Positions 37,562-45,811 of a stretch of DNA of 64,000 nucleotides are shown here, in pieces. The notes beneath the pieces were generated by a model. It was not told the DNA's origin. It ran no database searches and was given only the letters and a program-made list of their open reading frames with translations. Made by a program: the position numbers and the translations under genes. Every line of letters begins with the position of its first letter. The stretch's first letter is position 1. The stretch is from Sphingomonas xinjiangensis (GTDB lineage: Bacteria > Pseudomonadota > Alphaproteobacteria > Sphingomonadales > Sphingomonadaceae): NCBI RefSeq assembly GCF_014199255.1, contig NZ_JACIJF010000007.1, positions 62,001-126,000 of the forward strand, written 5' to 3'.

Positions 37562-39898
37562 ATGAGCCACCAGTTCCGCTGCGCCGCCACGGCGCTCGCC
37601 GCCCTCGCCTTCGCCACCACGCCCTTGGCTGCGCAGGAGACCGGGGGCACGCCTTATGCAGCGGCGGATCCGTTCGTCGGCACGGGCGGCGAGGGGCACA
37701 CCTTTCCCGGCGCCGTCGCCCCCTTTGGCATGGTGCAACTCAGCCCCGACACCGACACCGGCTGCCTGATCCGCGAATGCTACGGGCACGCCGCGGGGTA
37801 TCGCTATGACGATCCGACGATCCAGGGGTTTTCGATGACGCACTTTTCGGGTGCGGGGCATTCGGACCTGGGCGACTTCCTGATGATGCCGGTCGCTGGC
37901 GACACGGTGGTGCTAGAGCCGGGCGACGCCAAGCAGCCGGGGTCGGGCTATCGCTCGCGCTTCGACCATGCCAGCGAAACCGCGCAGCCGGGCTATTACG
38001 CCGTCACCCTGGCGGATAGCGGCGTGCGGGCGGAGATGACCGCCGGCACGCGGGTGGGCGTCCAGCGCTACGCCTTTCCGGCGGGCAAGGCGGCGCACCT
38101 GCTGCTCGACCTGCGCAGTTCGCTGTACAATTATCCCGGGAAAATCCTGTGGTCGACCGTAAGGCTGCGCCCCGACGGCACGATCACCGGCATGCGCGAG
38201 ACGCGCGGCTGGGCACCGGGGCGCAAGCTCTACTTCGCGATCCGCCCTTCCGCTCCGCTGACCGGCCACGCCTTTCTGAATCGCGAAGAACAGGTGCCGT
38301 ATAAGGGCTTTCAGGGACCCAGCCGGGGCGCCGACGATGCCGCCCAACTCCACGGCACTGCGCTTGTCGCCCGGCTCGACTTCGGCGTGCTCGACCGGCC
38401 GCTCGAAGTGAAGGTGGCGATCTCCAGCGTCGACGAGGACGGCGCGGTCGCCAATCTGGACAGCGAAGTCGGCGGGTTCGACACGGTCCGCACCACGACG
38501 CGCAAGGCCTGGGAACAGGCACTTGGCGCCGTTGAGGTCGACGCCCCCGCGCCGATGCGCAAGACCTTCTACTCGGCGCTCTACCACACCCTCGTCGCAC
38601 CGAGCGTGCTGTCGGACGCGGACGGACGCTATCGCGGCCCGGACGATCAGGTGCACCAGGCGAAGGGCTTCACCTTTCATTCCACCTTTTCGCTGTGGGA
38701 CACGTTCCGCGCCGAGCACCCGCTGCTGCTGCTGGTCCAGCCCGAGCAGCGCAACGCCGACTTCGTCAACTCGCTGATCGCAAGCCAGCAGGCGAGCCCG
38801 TTCGGTATCCTGCCGGTGTGGCAGTTCCAGGGGCGCGAGACCTGGACGATGATCGGCTATCACGCGGTGCCGGTGATCGCCGACGCGTATCTGAAGGGCG
38901 TGCGCGGCTTCGATCCCGCCAAGGCGCTCGACGCGATGACCGCCAGCGCGCGCTACGCGCCTTATGGCGGTCTGGGCGACTATATGAAGCTTGGCTACGT
39001 ACCGATCGACCGCGAGCCCGAGGCGGCGTCGAAGACGGTCGAATATGCCTATGACGACTGGACCATTGCCCGGATGGCGCGCGCATTAGGCAAAAGCGAC
39101 GTGGCGGCAGAGTTCGAGAAGCGTGCTGGCAATTGGCGCAACAGCTTCGACGCGAAAACCGGCTTCCTGCGCGCACGCAAGACCGATGGCAGCTTCCGCG
39201 TGCCGTTCGATCCCACCGCGATCAACTATGGCAGCGACTATACCGAGGGAAATGCCTGGCAATATTCCTGGTTCGTGCCGCAGGACCAGGCGGCGATGTT
39301 CAAGCTTCTGGGCGGCGACGCGGCGGCGGTGAAGAAGCTCGACGCGATGTTCGAGTTCGACAATTCCAAAGTCGACTACAGCCATGCCGAGGACATTGCA
39401 GGACTGATTGGCCAATATATCCACGGCAACGAACCGAGCCACCATGTGGCGTATCTGTACAGCTATGCCGGCCAGCCCTGGCGGACGCAGGAGCGGCTGA
39501 AGCAGATCGTTGAGAGCCAATACAAGCCGACGCCCGACGGGTTGTCGGGCAATGACGATCTTGGACAGATGTCGGCTTGGCTCGTGTTCACGTCGCTGGG
39601 CTTTTATCCCGTCGCGCCGGGGTCCAACGAGTATGTGATCGGCCGACCGTTTGTTTCACGCGCGGCGCTGAACCTGCCCAATGGCCGGCGCTTCACTGTC
39701 GTGGCAGACGGACTGTCCGACGCGAACCACTATGTCGGGCGTGTGACGCTGAATGGAAAGCCGCTGGAGCGCAGCTTTCTGCGGCATGAGGAGCTAATGA
39801 CCGGCGGCGAACTGCGCTTCACCATGCAGGCGATCCCGAACAAGAGTTGGGGCACCAGTCAGGCGGCGCGGCCTTATTCGATGAGTACGGCACGCTGA
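37562..39898 (+). CDS. GH92 family alpha-mannosidase, exported
   Basis: This gene encodes 778 residues. The signal peptide (MSHQFRCAATALAALAFATT, cleaved near PLAAQ) puts it in the periplasm or outside. GH92 signatures are present: YAAADPFVGTGGEGHTFPGA at the start of the mature chain, FSMTHFSGAGHSDLGDF, and the catalytic region GLSGNDDLGQMSAWLVFTSL near residue 690. GH92 enzymes are calcium-dependent exo-alpha-mannosidases, mostly alpha-1,2. An upstream in-frame ATG at 37487 has a better ribosome site (AAGGAAG) but would put 25 polar residues before the signal peptide. The ATG at 37562 is therefore preferred, with doubt. No other glycan-use gene is adjacent. Confidence 0.92.
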   Translation: MSHQFRCAATALAALAFATTPLAAQETGGTPYAAADPFVGTGGEGHTFPGAVAPFGMVQLSPDTDTGCLIRECYGHAAGYRYDDPTIQGFSMTHFSGAGHSDLGDFLMMPVAGDTVVLEPGDAKQPGSGYRSRFDHASETAQPGYYAVTLADSGVRAEMTAGTRVGVQRYAFPAGKAAHLLLDLRSSLYNYPGKILWSTVRLRPDGTITGMRETRGWAPGRKLYFAIRPSAPLTGHAFLNREEQVPYKGFQGPSRGADDAAQLHGTALVARLDFGVLDRPLEVKVAISSVDEDGAVANLDSEVGGFDTVRTTTRKAWEQALGAVEVDAPAPMRKTFYSALYHTLVAPSVLSDADGRYRGPDDQVHQAKGFTFHSTFSLWDTFRAEHPLLLLVQPEQRNADFVNSLIASQQASPFGILPVWQFQGRETWTMIGYHAVPVIADAYLKGVRGFDPAKALDAMTASARYAPYGGLGDYMKLGYVPIDREPEAASKTVEYAYDDWTIARMARALGKSDVAAEFEKRAGNWRNSFDAKTGFLRARKTDGSFRVPFDPTAINYGSDYTEGNAWQYSWFVPQDQAAMFKLLGGDAAAVKKLDAMFEFDNSKVDYSHAEDIAGLIGQYIHGNEPSHHVAYLYSYAGQPWRTQERLKQIVESQYKPTPDGLSGNDDLGQMSAWLVFTSLGFYPVAPGSNEYVIGRPFVSRAALNLPNGRRFTVVADGLSDANHYVGRVTLNGKPLERSFLRHEELMTGGELRFTMQAIPNKSWGTSQAARPYSMSTAR

Positions 39899-39907
39899 GC
39901 AAATGCG

Positions 39908-39931
39908 CTTCCTCCCTGCCGGGGGAGGAAG
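39908..39931. repeat. REP-like hairpin
   Basis: CTTCCTCCC (39908-39916) pairs perfectly with GGGAGGAAG (39923-39931), with a 6-nt loop, 10 nt after the GH92 stop. It resembles the CTCCC hairpins at 35010 and 40034. Confidence 0.55.
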
Positions 39932-39983
39932 GAGGGGCTGGGGGTGCGCGCGCGCAGCGCTCTCCAACAGCGCGAGACAAAAG

Positions 39984-40014
39984 AAAAGGCCGAGGCATCG
40001 AGCCTCGGCCTTTT
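39984..40014. terminator. bidirectional terminator between the GH92 gene and murA
   Basis: A perfect 13-bp stem, AAAAGGCCGAGGC (39984-39996)/GCCTCGGCCTTTT (40002-40014), has a 5-nt loop and A/T tails on both sides. Confidence 0.9.
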
Positions 40015-40033
40015 CTGTACCCACCCCTCTGAT

Positions 40034-40054
40034 CCCCTCCCTTACAGGGAGGGG
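40034..40054. repeat. REP-like hairpin before the murA stop
   Basis: CCCCTCCCT (40034-40042) and AGGGAGGGG (40046-40054) form a perfect 9-bp stem with a 3-nt loop, 16 nt from the murA stop. Confidence 0.55.
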
Positions 40055-40069
40055 AAGGTGTTTGTTTCG

Positions 40070-41353
40070 TTAGCCGTCGCCTACGCGCTCGATGTCGGCG
40101 CCGACCTGCTGAAGCTTCTCTTCGAGCCCTTCATAGCCACGGTCGAGGTGATAGACTCGGTTGACCTGCGTTTCGCCCTCGGCGGCGAGGCCGGCCAGGA
40201 TCAGGCTCATCGACGCGCGCAGATCGGTTGCCATGACCTGAGCCCCGGTCAGCTTCTTGACGCCGTGCACTTCTGCGGTGCGGCCATTGACGGCGATGTC
40301 GGCGCCCATGCGCGCCAGTTCGGGCACATGCATGTAGCGGTTTTCAAAGATCGTCTCGGTGAGGGTGCTCGTCCCCTGCGCCATGCACAGCATCGCCATG
40401 AACTGCGCCTGCATGTCGGTGGCGAAACCTGGGAACGGCGCGGTCGACAGCGTCAGCGGCTGGATGCCGTCCGGCGCGGCGACGCGGATCGCATCGGCGC
40501 GCTCCTCGACGGTGATGCCGGCTTCGACCAAGGCGTCCAGCGTCGCGCGCATGTCGCCCGCCGCCGCCCCGACCAGTTCCAGGTCGCCGCCGGTGATCGC
40601 CGCAGCGCAAGCATAGCTGCCCGCCTCGATCCGGTCGGGCATGACGCTGTAGGTCGCGCCGTGCAGCCGCTCACGTCCTTCGATCACCAGCCGCTCGGTG
40701 CCGATGCCGTCGATCGAGGCGCCCATCGCGACCAGCAGGTTGCACAGGTCGACGATCTCGGGCTCGCGCGCGGCGTTGTCGAGCACCGTGGTGCCCCGGG
40801 CGGTAACCGCCGCCATCAGCACATTCTCGGTTGCGCCAACCGACACCACCGGGAAGCGATACTCGCCACCCCGCAACCTCCCGCCCGGCGCCGTCGCCTT
40901 CACATAACCGGCCGCCAGTTCGATCTCGGCCCCGATTGCTTCCAGGGCCTTGAGGTGCAGGTCGATCGGGCGGTTGCCGATCGCACAGCCGCCAGGCAGC
41001 GACACTGTCGCCACGCCCGCGCGGCCTACCAGCGGGCCGAGCACCAGGATCGAAGCGCGCATTTTCCGGACGATGTCGTAGGGGGCGACGGTGGAGCTGA
41101 GATTGCCCGCGCGCGCGGTCATCACGCGACCGAATTCATTGGGCCGGGTACCTTCGATTGCCGTCGACGCACCTAGGACATTCAGTAGATGTCCGAAGCT
41201 GTCCACGTCTGCAAGGCGTGGCAGGTTCCGCAGTGTCAGCGGTTCATCGGTCAGCAAGGCACAGGGCATCAGCGTGAGCGCAGCGTTCTTCGCGCCGGAG
41301 ATGGTGATCTTGCCGGAAAGGCGGTTGCCGCCGCGGATGAGAATTCGGTCCAT
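40070..41353 (-). CDS. murA: UDP-N-acetylglucosamine 1-carboxyvinyltransferase
   Basis: This gene encodes 427 residues. It adds enolpyruvate from PEP to UDP-GlcNAc, the first committed step of peptidoglycan synthesis. The N-terminus [20 protein letters not shown] and catalytic loop [13 protein letters not shown] are present. Cys123 is the residue attacked by fosfomycin, so the enzyme has the sensitive-type residue. [17 protein letters not shown] and the C-terminal [16 protein letters not shown] are family hallmarks. Length is normal and the ATG at 41353 fits the family start. Confidence 0.97.
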   Translation of the reverse strand: MDRILIRGGNRLSGKITISGAKNAALTLMPCALLTDEPLTLRNLPRLADVDSFGHLLNVLGASTAIEGTRPNEFGRVMTARAGNLSSTVAPYDIVRKMRASILVLGPLVGRAGVATVSLPGGCAIGNRPIDLHLKALEAIGAEIELAAGYVKATAPGGRLRGGEYRFPVVSVGATENVLMAAVTARGTTVLDNAAREPEIVDLCNLLVAMGASIDGIGTERLVIEGRERLHGATYSVMPDRIEAGSYACAAAITGGDLELVGAAAGDMRATLDALVEAGITVEERADAIRVAAPDGIQPLTLSTAPFPGFATDMQAQFMAMLCMAQGTSTLTETIFENRYMHVPELARMGADIAVNGRTAEVHGVKKLTGAQVMATDLRASMSLILAGLAAEGETQVNRVYHLDRGYEGLEEKLQQVGADIERVGDG

Positions 41354-41474
41354 GCCGAGCTTCTACTCGCTCCCGAGCGCGGTGCAAGCGGCAGGCCGTT
41401 GATGGGCATTGATCGACTTTAATGCATTGATTCCAAGGTACTGCTTTGCATCGGCGGTGGGGGAAGCGAAGAGC

Positions 41475-42206
41475 GTGGCGATTAGTTGTTTCGCTGAGAT
41501 ATTGAGCGAGCTTGTTGAACTGACGTCCGACGAGCGTTCGACGTTGGAAAAGCTCGAGTCACGCCAGCGGCAAGTGCGTCGCGGGGCGGTGCTTCAGCGT
41601 GAAAACGAGCCCTGCGGCGAGATGTTCATCCTCCGCAAGGGCCTGATGATGAGCTACGTCCTGCTGGACGATGGCAGCCGGCAAATCCTGCGCTTTCTGT
41701 TCCCGGGCGACATGCTCGGCATGTCCAGCGCGATCTATCGAGAAGCGCCCGAGACTTTGGCAGCGTTGTCGGATTGCACCGTCGCGCCGTTCGACCGCAC
41801 GGCGCTGGCCGGAATCATGACTGCGCACCCGCGTCTGTCGGCAATGATCATGGTGCATGCGCAGATCGAACGCGTGGCCCTGACCGACCGTCTGGCAGCG
41901 TTGGGCCGCACCAGCGCGAAGGCGCGCGTGGCTGCGTTGTTGCTAGAGCTGCGTAACCGACTACGCGTGTCGGACAAGAGCATCGCCAATGTGTTCGCCC
42001 TGGGCCTGACGCAGGAAGAGGTGGGCGACGCTACCGGCCTGACTGCGGTGCACGTCAACCGCATGCTGCGCCAGCTGGAAGAAGACGGGCTGATCGCGCG
42101 CGAGGCCGGCAAGGTGACGCTGGTCGACGAACGCGCCCTGGCGCGTGCGGCCAACTATGTGAACCGGTATGAGGGGCTGGATCTCAGCTGGCTACCAGCG
42201 GCCTGA
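41475..42206 (+). CDS. Crp/Fnr family transcriptional regulator
   Basis: This gene encodes 243 residues. A cyclic-nucleotide-binding-like beta-barrel (about 18-130: GAVLQRENEPCGEMFILRKG, RQILRFLFPGDMLG) precedes a dimer helix and a winged helix-turn-helix (ALGLTQEEVGDATGLTAVHV, then NRMLRQLEEDGLI). The four Cys of an FNR 4Fe-4S cluster are absent and so is a canonical cAMP pocket, so the signal is unknown. The GTG at 41475 is preferred (GAAG-rich site before it, and typical MAISCFAE N-terminus); the frame is open to a TTG at 41409. It is divergent from murA. Confidence 0.88.
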   Translation: MAISCFAEILSELVELTSDERSTLEKLESRQRQVRRGAVLQRENEPCGEMFILRKGLMMSYVLLDDGSRQILRFLFPGDMLGMSSAIYREAPETLAALSDCTVAPFDRTALAGIMTAHPRLSAMIMVHAQIERVALTDRLAALGRTSAKARVAALLLELRNRLRVSDKSIANVFALGLTQEEVGDATGLTAVHVNRMLRQLEEDGLIAREAGKVTLVDERALARAANYVNRYEGLDLSWLPAA

Positions 42207-42242
42207 GGGTGCAGACCTAACGTCATATTGTCTCCTACTTCA

Positions 42243-42317
42243 CTCCGGCCTTGAGCCGGGGTCCCGCTGCCTTGGGCAAACAGAAGAAGAAGCGGGATCC
42301 CGGCTCAAGCCCGGGAG
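42243..42317. repeat. long imperfect inverted repeat in intergenic region
   Basis: Arms of about 26 nt (42243-42268 and 42291-42317) pair with only a few mismatches around a 22-nt centre. The core is TTGAGCCGGGRTCCCGCT. It looks like a dispersed intergenic element. The rest of the spacer to 42583 holds further GC-rich repeat-like blocks (for example GGCCCCGGCCTTCGCCGG, 42464-42481) and no gene. Confidence 0.6.
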
Positions 42318-42583
42318 ACAAAGGAAGGATCACTCCTCCTTCGCGCGCGAAACAGGCGCACTTGCCGCCAGCAGCCCGAACGGAAGCAGTTCCCTGGAGG
42401 GGGCCGAGGTCCAGCTTCGCCAAGCCAGGAAGCAGAGGCAGCCCTCGCAAACCGCATCGTAGCTGGGCCCCGGCCTTCGCCGGTGAACAGGGGTGCTGCA
42501 AACCAGCTCAATGCCTGCGGGTGTCGACGTTCAAGGTACGGCGCGAACCATCGCAACCGCCGCCCACGCGAAACCCTAAGTGC

Positions 42584-42952
42584 TCACGCCTTTTCCAGCG
42601 TGCATTGCAGGGGGTGCTGGTTCTGCCGGGCGAAGTCCATCACCTGCGTCACCTTGGTCTCCGCCACCTCATAGCTGAACACGCCGCACACACCGACGCC
42701 GCGCTGGTGGACATGGAGCATGACCTGCGTCGCTTCCTCCATCGTCATGCGGAAAAACCGCTGAAGCACCAGCACGACGAACTCCATCGGCGTATAATCG
42801 TCGTTGAGCATCAGCACGCGGTATGGCGTAGGCTTTTTGGTGCGGCTGCGGGTGCGAGTCGCGAGGCCCACCGAGGGGTCACGGCCGTCGCGGCCATCGT
42901 CATGATCGCCGTCCTCGGCCATTTTGATCACGGAATTTTCTGGTTCGATCAT
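42584..42952 (-). CDS. clpS: ATP-dependent Clp protease adaptor ClpS
   Basis: This gene encodes 122 residues. ClpS hands N-degron substrates to ClpAP. The core is intact: [20 protein letters not shown] (the NDDYT and Met line the N-degron pocket), [20 protein letters not shown] and [11 protein letters not shown]. The N-terminal 40 residues are a charged, flexible extension. The start is uncertain: ATG 42952 is used here, with GTG 42955 and ATG 42922 as alternatives; none has a clear ribosome site. No clpA gene follows within the window. Confidence 0.93.
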   Translation of the reverse strand: MIEPENSVIKMAEDGDHDDGRDGRDPSVGLATRTRSRTKKPTPYRVLMLNDDYTPMEFVVLVLQRFFRMTMEEATQVMLHVHQRGVGVCGVFSYEVAETKVTQVMDFARQNQHPLQCTLEKA

Positions 42953-43055
42953 CACGCTGTGAAAATATGGCGTCGATGGGACAGAGGCAAGGCGGCGGCG
43001 CGCTTAAGTGCGTGTGTCGTCGCCCGATGAGCGTGCTGCGCGGATCCATTACGGA

Positions 43056-43089
43056 AAAGGGCGGCCGCCGAGTGGCAACCGCCCTTTCG
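43056..43089 (-). terminator. terminator after the phasin gene
   Basis: AAAGGGCGG (43056-43064) pairs with CCGCCCTTT (43079-43087). Read leftward, the stem is followed by TTCCG; the hairpin lies 20 nt after the phasin stop. Confidence 0.7.
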
Positions 43090-43107
43090 TGTTCGGACGT
43101 GAACGGC

Positions 43108-43839
43108 TCAGGCCGCAGTCTTCACCTTTTCGACGGCGACCGCAACGCGGTTCGACAGCGGCTGCGCCGCGTCACCGGCGAGCTTGATCATCGCTTCGGT
43201 GTTCTTGGAGGTCTCGGCGACATACGCGTCGAACATGCCGCGCATGAAATCGCTCTGGAACTTGAAGAACTCGGTCGGCGACTTGATCGTCGACAGCGTC
43301 TTCATCGCCGAGGTGGCGTTCTCGAACGACTTGCGGCCATAGTCGGCGGCGTCCTGGCCGAAGCTCTCCAGACCCTTGGCGGCGATCCGGCTCGACTCGA
43401 CCAGCGCCTCCAGATTGCCCTTGGCGAACTCACCGGCTTCTTCGGCGAGCTTAGTCGACTTCTCAACGGCCGCGCGGGTGCGGTCGTTGAAATCGGTGAA
43501 AAGTGCGTGCGCCTTCGCGCCGTTGTTCTCGACGGTGGTGTCCATGGTGCTGACTTCCTTGACGATGCTGTCGCGCACCAGCCCCTCGGCGGCCACGACT
43601 TCGTTGATGGTCTGCACGGCGGCGGGCTGAGCCTGCATTGCCGTGGCTTCAACAGTTTCGGGTACTTCCTGCGACGCAGCCACTGCCGGGACCGGTCCTG
43701 AACGGTTGATCGGGGCGGCTGCCTCGATCACCGAATCCGGCGCGGACTTCTCGGCAATGGGAACGGCAGCCTCTGCCACGGAGAGGATCGGCTTGCTGGT
43801 GCGCGCGCCTTTGCCCGCCTTTGGTCCGTTGGTAGCCAT
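43108..43839 (-). CDS. phasin family protein
   Basis: This gene encodes 243 residues. Residues 1-95 are low-complexity (Ala/Pro/Val/Glu-rich, probably disordered). Residues 100-240 form an amphipathic helical phasin domain: HALFTDFNDRTRAAVEKSTK, LEALVESSRIAAKGLESFGQ and FFKFQSDFMRGMFDAYVAET. Phasins coat polyhydroxybutyrate granules. The gene lies directly downstream of phaC on the same strand, with its own promoter candidate flanked by two inverted TGCTGCG boxes. Confidence 0.92.
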   Translation of the reverse strand: MATNGPKAGKGARTSKPILSVAEAAVPIAEKSAPDSVIEAAAPINRSGPVPAVAASQEVPETVEATAMQAQPAAVQTINEVVAAEGLVRDSIVKEVSTMDTTVENNGAKAHALFTDFNDRTRAAVEKSTKLAEEAGEFAKGNLEALVESSRIAAKGLESFGQDAADYGRKSFENATSAMKTLSTIKSPTEFFKFQSDFMRGMFDAYVAETSKNTEAMIKLAGDAAQPLSNRVAVAVEKVKTAA

Positions 43840-43861
43840 GCGACTCGGTCCTCTGGATGAA

Positions 43862-43873
43862 TGCTGCGTCGCA
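43862..43873 (+). promoter_or_regulatory. TGCTGCGTCGCA box 1, PhaR-like operator candidate
   Basis: This 12-nt box differs from the inverted copy at 43912-43923 at one position. It begins 23 nt before the phasin ATG and abuts the downstream side of the -10 candidate, a good place for a repressor. PhaR of related bacteria recognises TGC/GCA-rich sites; the assignment is inference. Confidence 0.45.
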
Positions 43874-43874
43874 A

Positions 43875-43903
43875 CATGTACTATTCGCGTGCATGTTCCG
43901 CAA
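43875..43903 (-). promoter_or_regulatory. candidate phasin promoter
   Basis: On the minus strand TTGCGG (43898-43903) and TACATG (43875-43880) have a 17-nt spacer. It lies between the two TGCTGCG boxes. Confidence 0.45.
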
Positions 43904-43911
43904 GTGCGTTG

Positions 43912-43923
43912 TGCGGCGCAGCA
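43912..43923 (-). promoter_or_regulatory. TGCTGCGCCGCA box 2, PhaR-like operator candidate
   Basis: This is the inverted near-identical copy of box 1 (11 of 12 bases), just upstream of the -35 candidate of the phasin gene and 31 nt from the phaC stop. Confidence 0.42.
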
Positions 43924-43954
43924 ACACTATTTTACTTGTGAAAATCGCGGCTTT

Positions 43955-45688
43955 TCAGCGGGTTCGTACATAAGCTCCCGGCGCATCCTCAATCGCGGGG
44001 AGCGCGCCCTCGCCCGGGATGCGTGCGCCCGATGCATCTACCTTGTGCGGATCGCGCGCGGCGATCCAGCCTGCCCAGTCCGGCCACCAGCTTCCCTTGT
44101 TCTCTTGCGCCCCAGCCAGGAACTCGCTGAGCGAGCCGGCCTGCGCGTCATTGGTCCAATATTGATACTTCCCTGACGAGGGAGGGTTCACCACGCCCGC
44201 GATGTGACCCGACCCGGCGAGCACGAAACGTAGCGGTCCCTTGAAGTGGTGGGTGATTTTCCACACCGATTGCGCCGGAGCGATGTGGTCCTCACGGCCC
44301 GCCTGGACATAGGTGGGCGTGGTCACCTGCCCCAGATCGATGGGCGTGCCGCCGATCGCCATTGCCCCGGGGTTCACCAGCTTGTTGTCGCGATAGAAGT
44401 CGGTGAGGTAGCTCAGATGCCACTTAGCCGGGAGGTTGGTGACGTCCGAGTTCCAGTGAAGCAGGTCGAACGGCACATAATCCCGGCCCATCAGGTAATT
44501 GTTGGTGACATAGTTCCAGATCAGGTCGCGCCCCCGCAGCAGGTTGAAGGTCGCCGCCATGTAGCGCCCGTCCAGGAACCCTTCGGCGCCTAGGCTGCGG
44601 ATCATCGCCAGTTGATCGTCGTCGACGAACAGGCGCAGGTCGCCCGATTCGGAGAAGTCCACCTGCGCGGTGAGGAAGGTCGCGCTCTTGACCCTGTCCG
44701 CCTGGCCGCGCGCCGCCAGCACCGCCAGCGTGGCGGCAAGCGTGGTGCCGGCGACGCAGTAGCCCACCGCGTGAACTCCCTCGACGCCAAGCAGCCCGCG
44801 CACGGTGTCGATCGCGTCGATCTGACCATGCTCGACATAATCGTCCCACACCACGTCCTTCATGGTCGCGTCGGCCGACTTCCACGACACGACGAACACG
44901 GTGATCCCCTGCTCCACCGCCCAGCGGATCAGGCTCTTCTCGGGCGATAGGTCCAGGATGTAGAAGCGGTTGATCCAGGGCGGAAAGATGATCAGCGGAG
45001 TGCGAAAGACCTGGGCGGTGACCGGGGTGTACTGGATCAGCTCGTATAAGGGAGTCCGCTTCACCACCTTGCCCGGCGTGACCGCCAAATTTCGTCCGAT
45101 CTCAAAGGCGTGCGGGTCGACCTGGGTCAGCTGCCCCTTGGCCAAGTCGTTCAGCATGTTGCCCAGGCCCTTGAGCAGACTCTCTCCGTTTGTGTCGACC
45201 AGATGCTCCAACACTTCGGGGTTGGTGGCCGGGAAGTTGGTCGGGCTCATCGCGTCGATGAAGCCCCTGGTCGCAAAACGGATTTGCTCCTTCTGGTGCG
45301 GATCCACACCTTCCAGCGCATCGACGCCCTTCAACAGGTGGTCGGCGAGCGTGAAGTAGCTCTGGCGCAGAAAATCGAACACCGGCTGCTCGCGCCACTG
45401 CGGCGCCTTGAACCGCCTGTCCCTCGCCTGCTCGGGGGTCTCCTCGAACGGCTGCGCGTGGGCAGGGTCCAGAAAGCGCTGCCACAGCTGCATGGTGTCG
45501 GCCCAGAAATCCGCGCCCGCGCGCATCGCGGCGCTGGGGTCAAACATCGCGGCGTAGGGATTGTCGGCGGGCTTGGCCGTGGCCAGGTCGAAGCCGTTTT
45601 CCAGCATCATCTGCTGCGCGCGGCCGAGCACCCAGGTCCAGTGCTGGAGTTCCTCCAGGCTTGGCGTCGGCGTGATGGTATCGGCCAT
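43955..45688 (-). CDS. phaC: class I poly(3-hydroxyalkanoate) synthase
   Basis: This gene encodes 577 residues, typical of class I. It polymerises (R)-3-hydroxybutyryl-CoA on the granule surface. The lipase-like box reads AVGYCVAGTTLAATL with catalytic Cys311. The general base lies in GREDHIAPAQSVWKI (Asp) and VLAGSGHIAGVVNPP (His). The N-terminal substrate/interaction domain spans residues 1-190. The ATG at 45688 has GGGAGA upstream. Its downstream neighbour is the phasin gene, and phaB is about 16 kb away. It is divergent from the aminotransferase gene. Confidence 0.97.
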   Translation of the reverse strand: MADTITPTPSLEELQHWTWVLGRAQQMMLENGFDLATAKPADNPYAAMFDPSAAMRAGADFWADTMQLWQRFLDPAHAQPFEETPEQARDRRFKAPQWREQPVFDFLRQSYFTLADHLLKGVDALEGVDPHQKEQIRFATRGFIDAMSPTNFPATNPEVLEHLVDTNGESLLKGLGNMLNDLAKGQLTQVDPHAFEIGRNLAVTPGKVVKRTPLYELIQYTPVTAQVFRTPLIIFPPWINRFYILDLSPEKSLIRWAVEQGITVFVVSWKSADATMKDVVWDDYVEHGQIDAIDTVRGLLGVEGVHAVGYCVAGTTLAATLAVLAARGQADRVKSATFLTAQVDFSESGDLRLFVDDDQLAMIRSLGAEGFLDGRYMAATFNLLRGRDLIWNYVTNNYLMGRDYVPFDLLHWNSDVTNLPAKWHLSYLTDFYRDNKLVNPGAMAIGGTPIDLGQVTTPTYVQAGREDHIAPAQSVWKITHHFKGPLRFVLAGSGHIAGVVNPPSSGKYQYWTNDAQAGSLSEFLAGAQENKGSWWPDWAGWIAARDPHKVDASGARIPGEGALPAIEDAPGAYVRTR

Positions 45689-45811
45689 GCGTTTGTCTCC
45701 CGCGTCGCTTTCGTGACAGCCCGTGCAACTCGGCGTTCCCGAAACTGTGCATATGCCGTATCAACGCAAGGGCGGCGCGTTCGGGTGCCGCCCTCCAGCG
45801 AAGAGATGGAC

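Noticed and set aside
41409..41434. FNR-box-like TTGAT in front of the Crp/Fnr gene
   Set aside because: Only the left half matches; the right half has too many differences from ATCAA to support a site.
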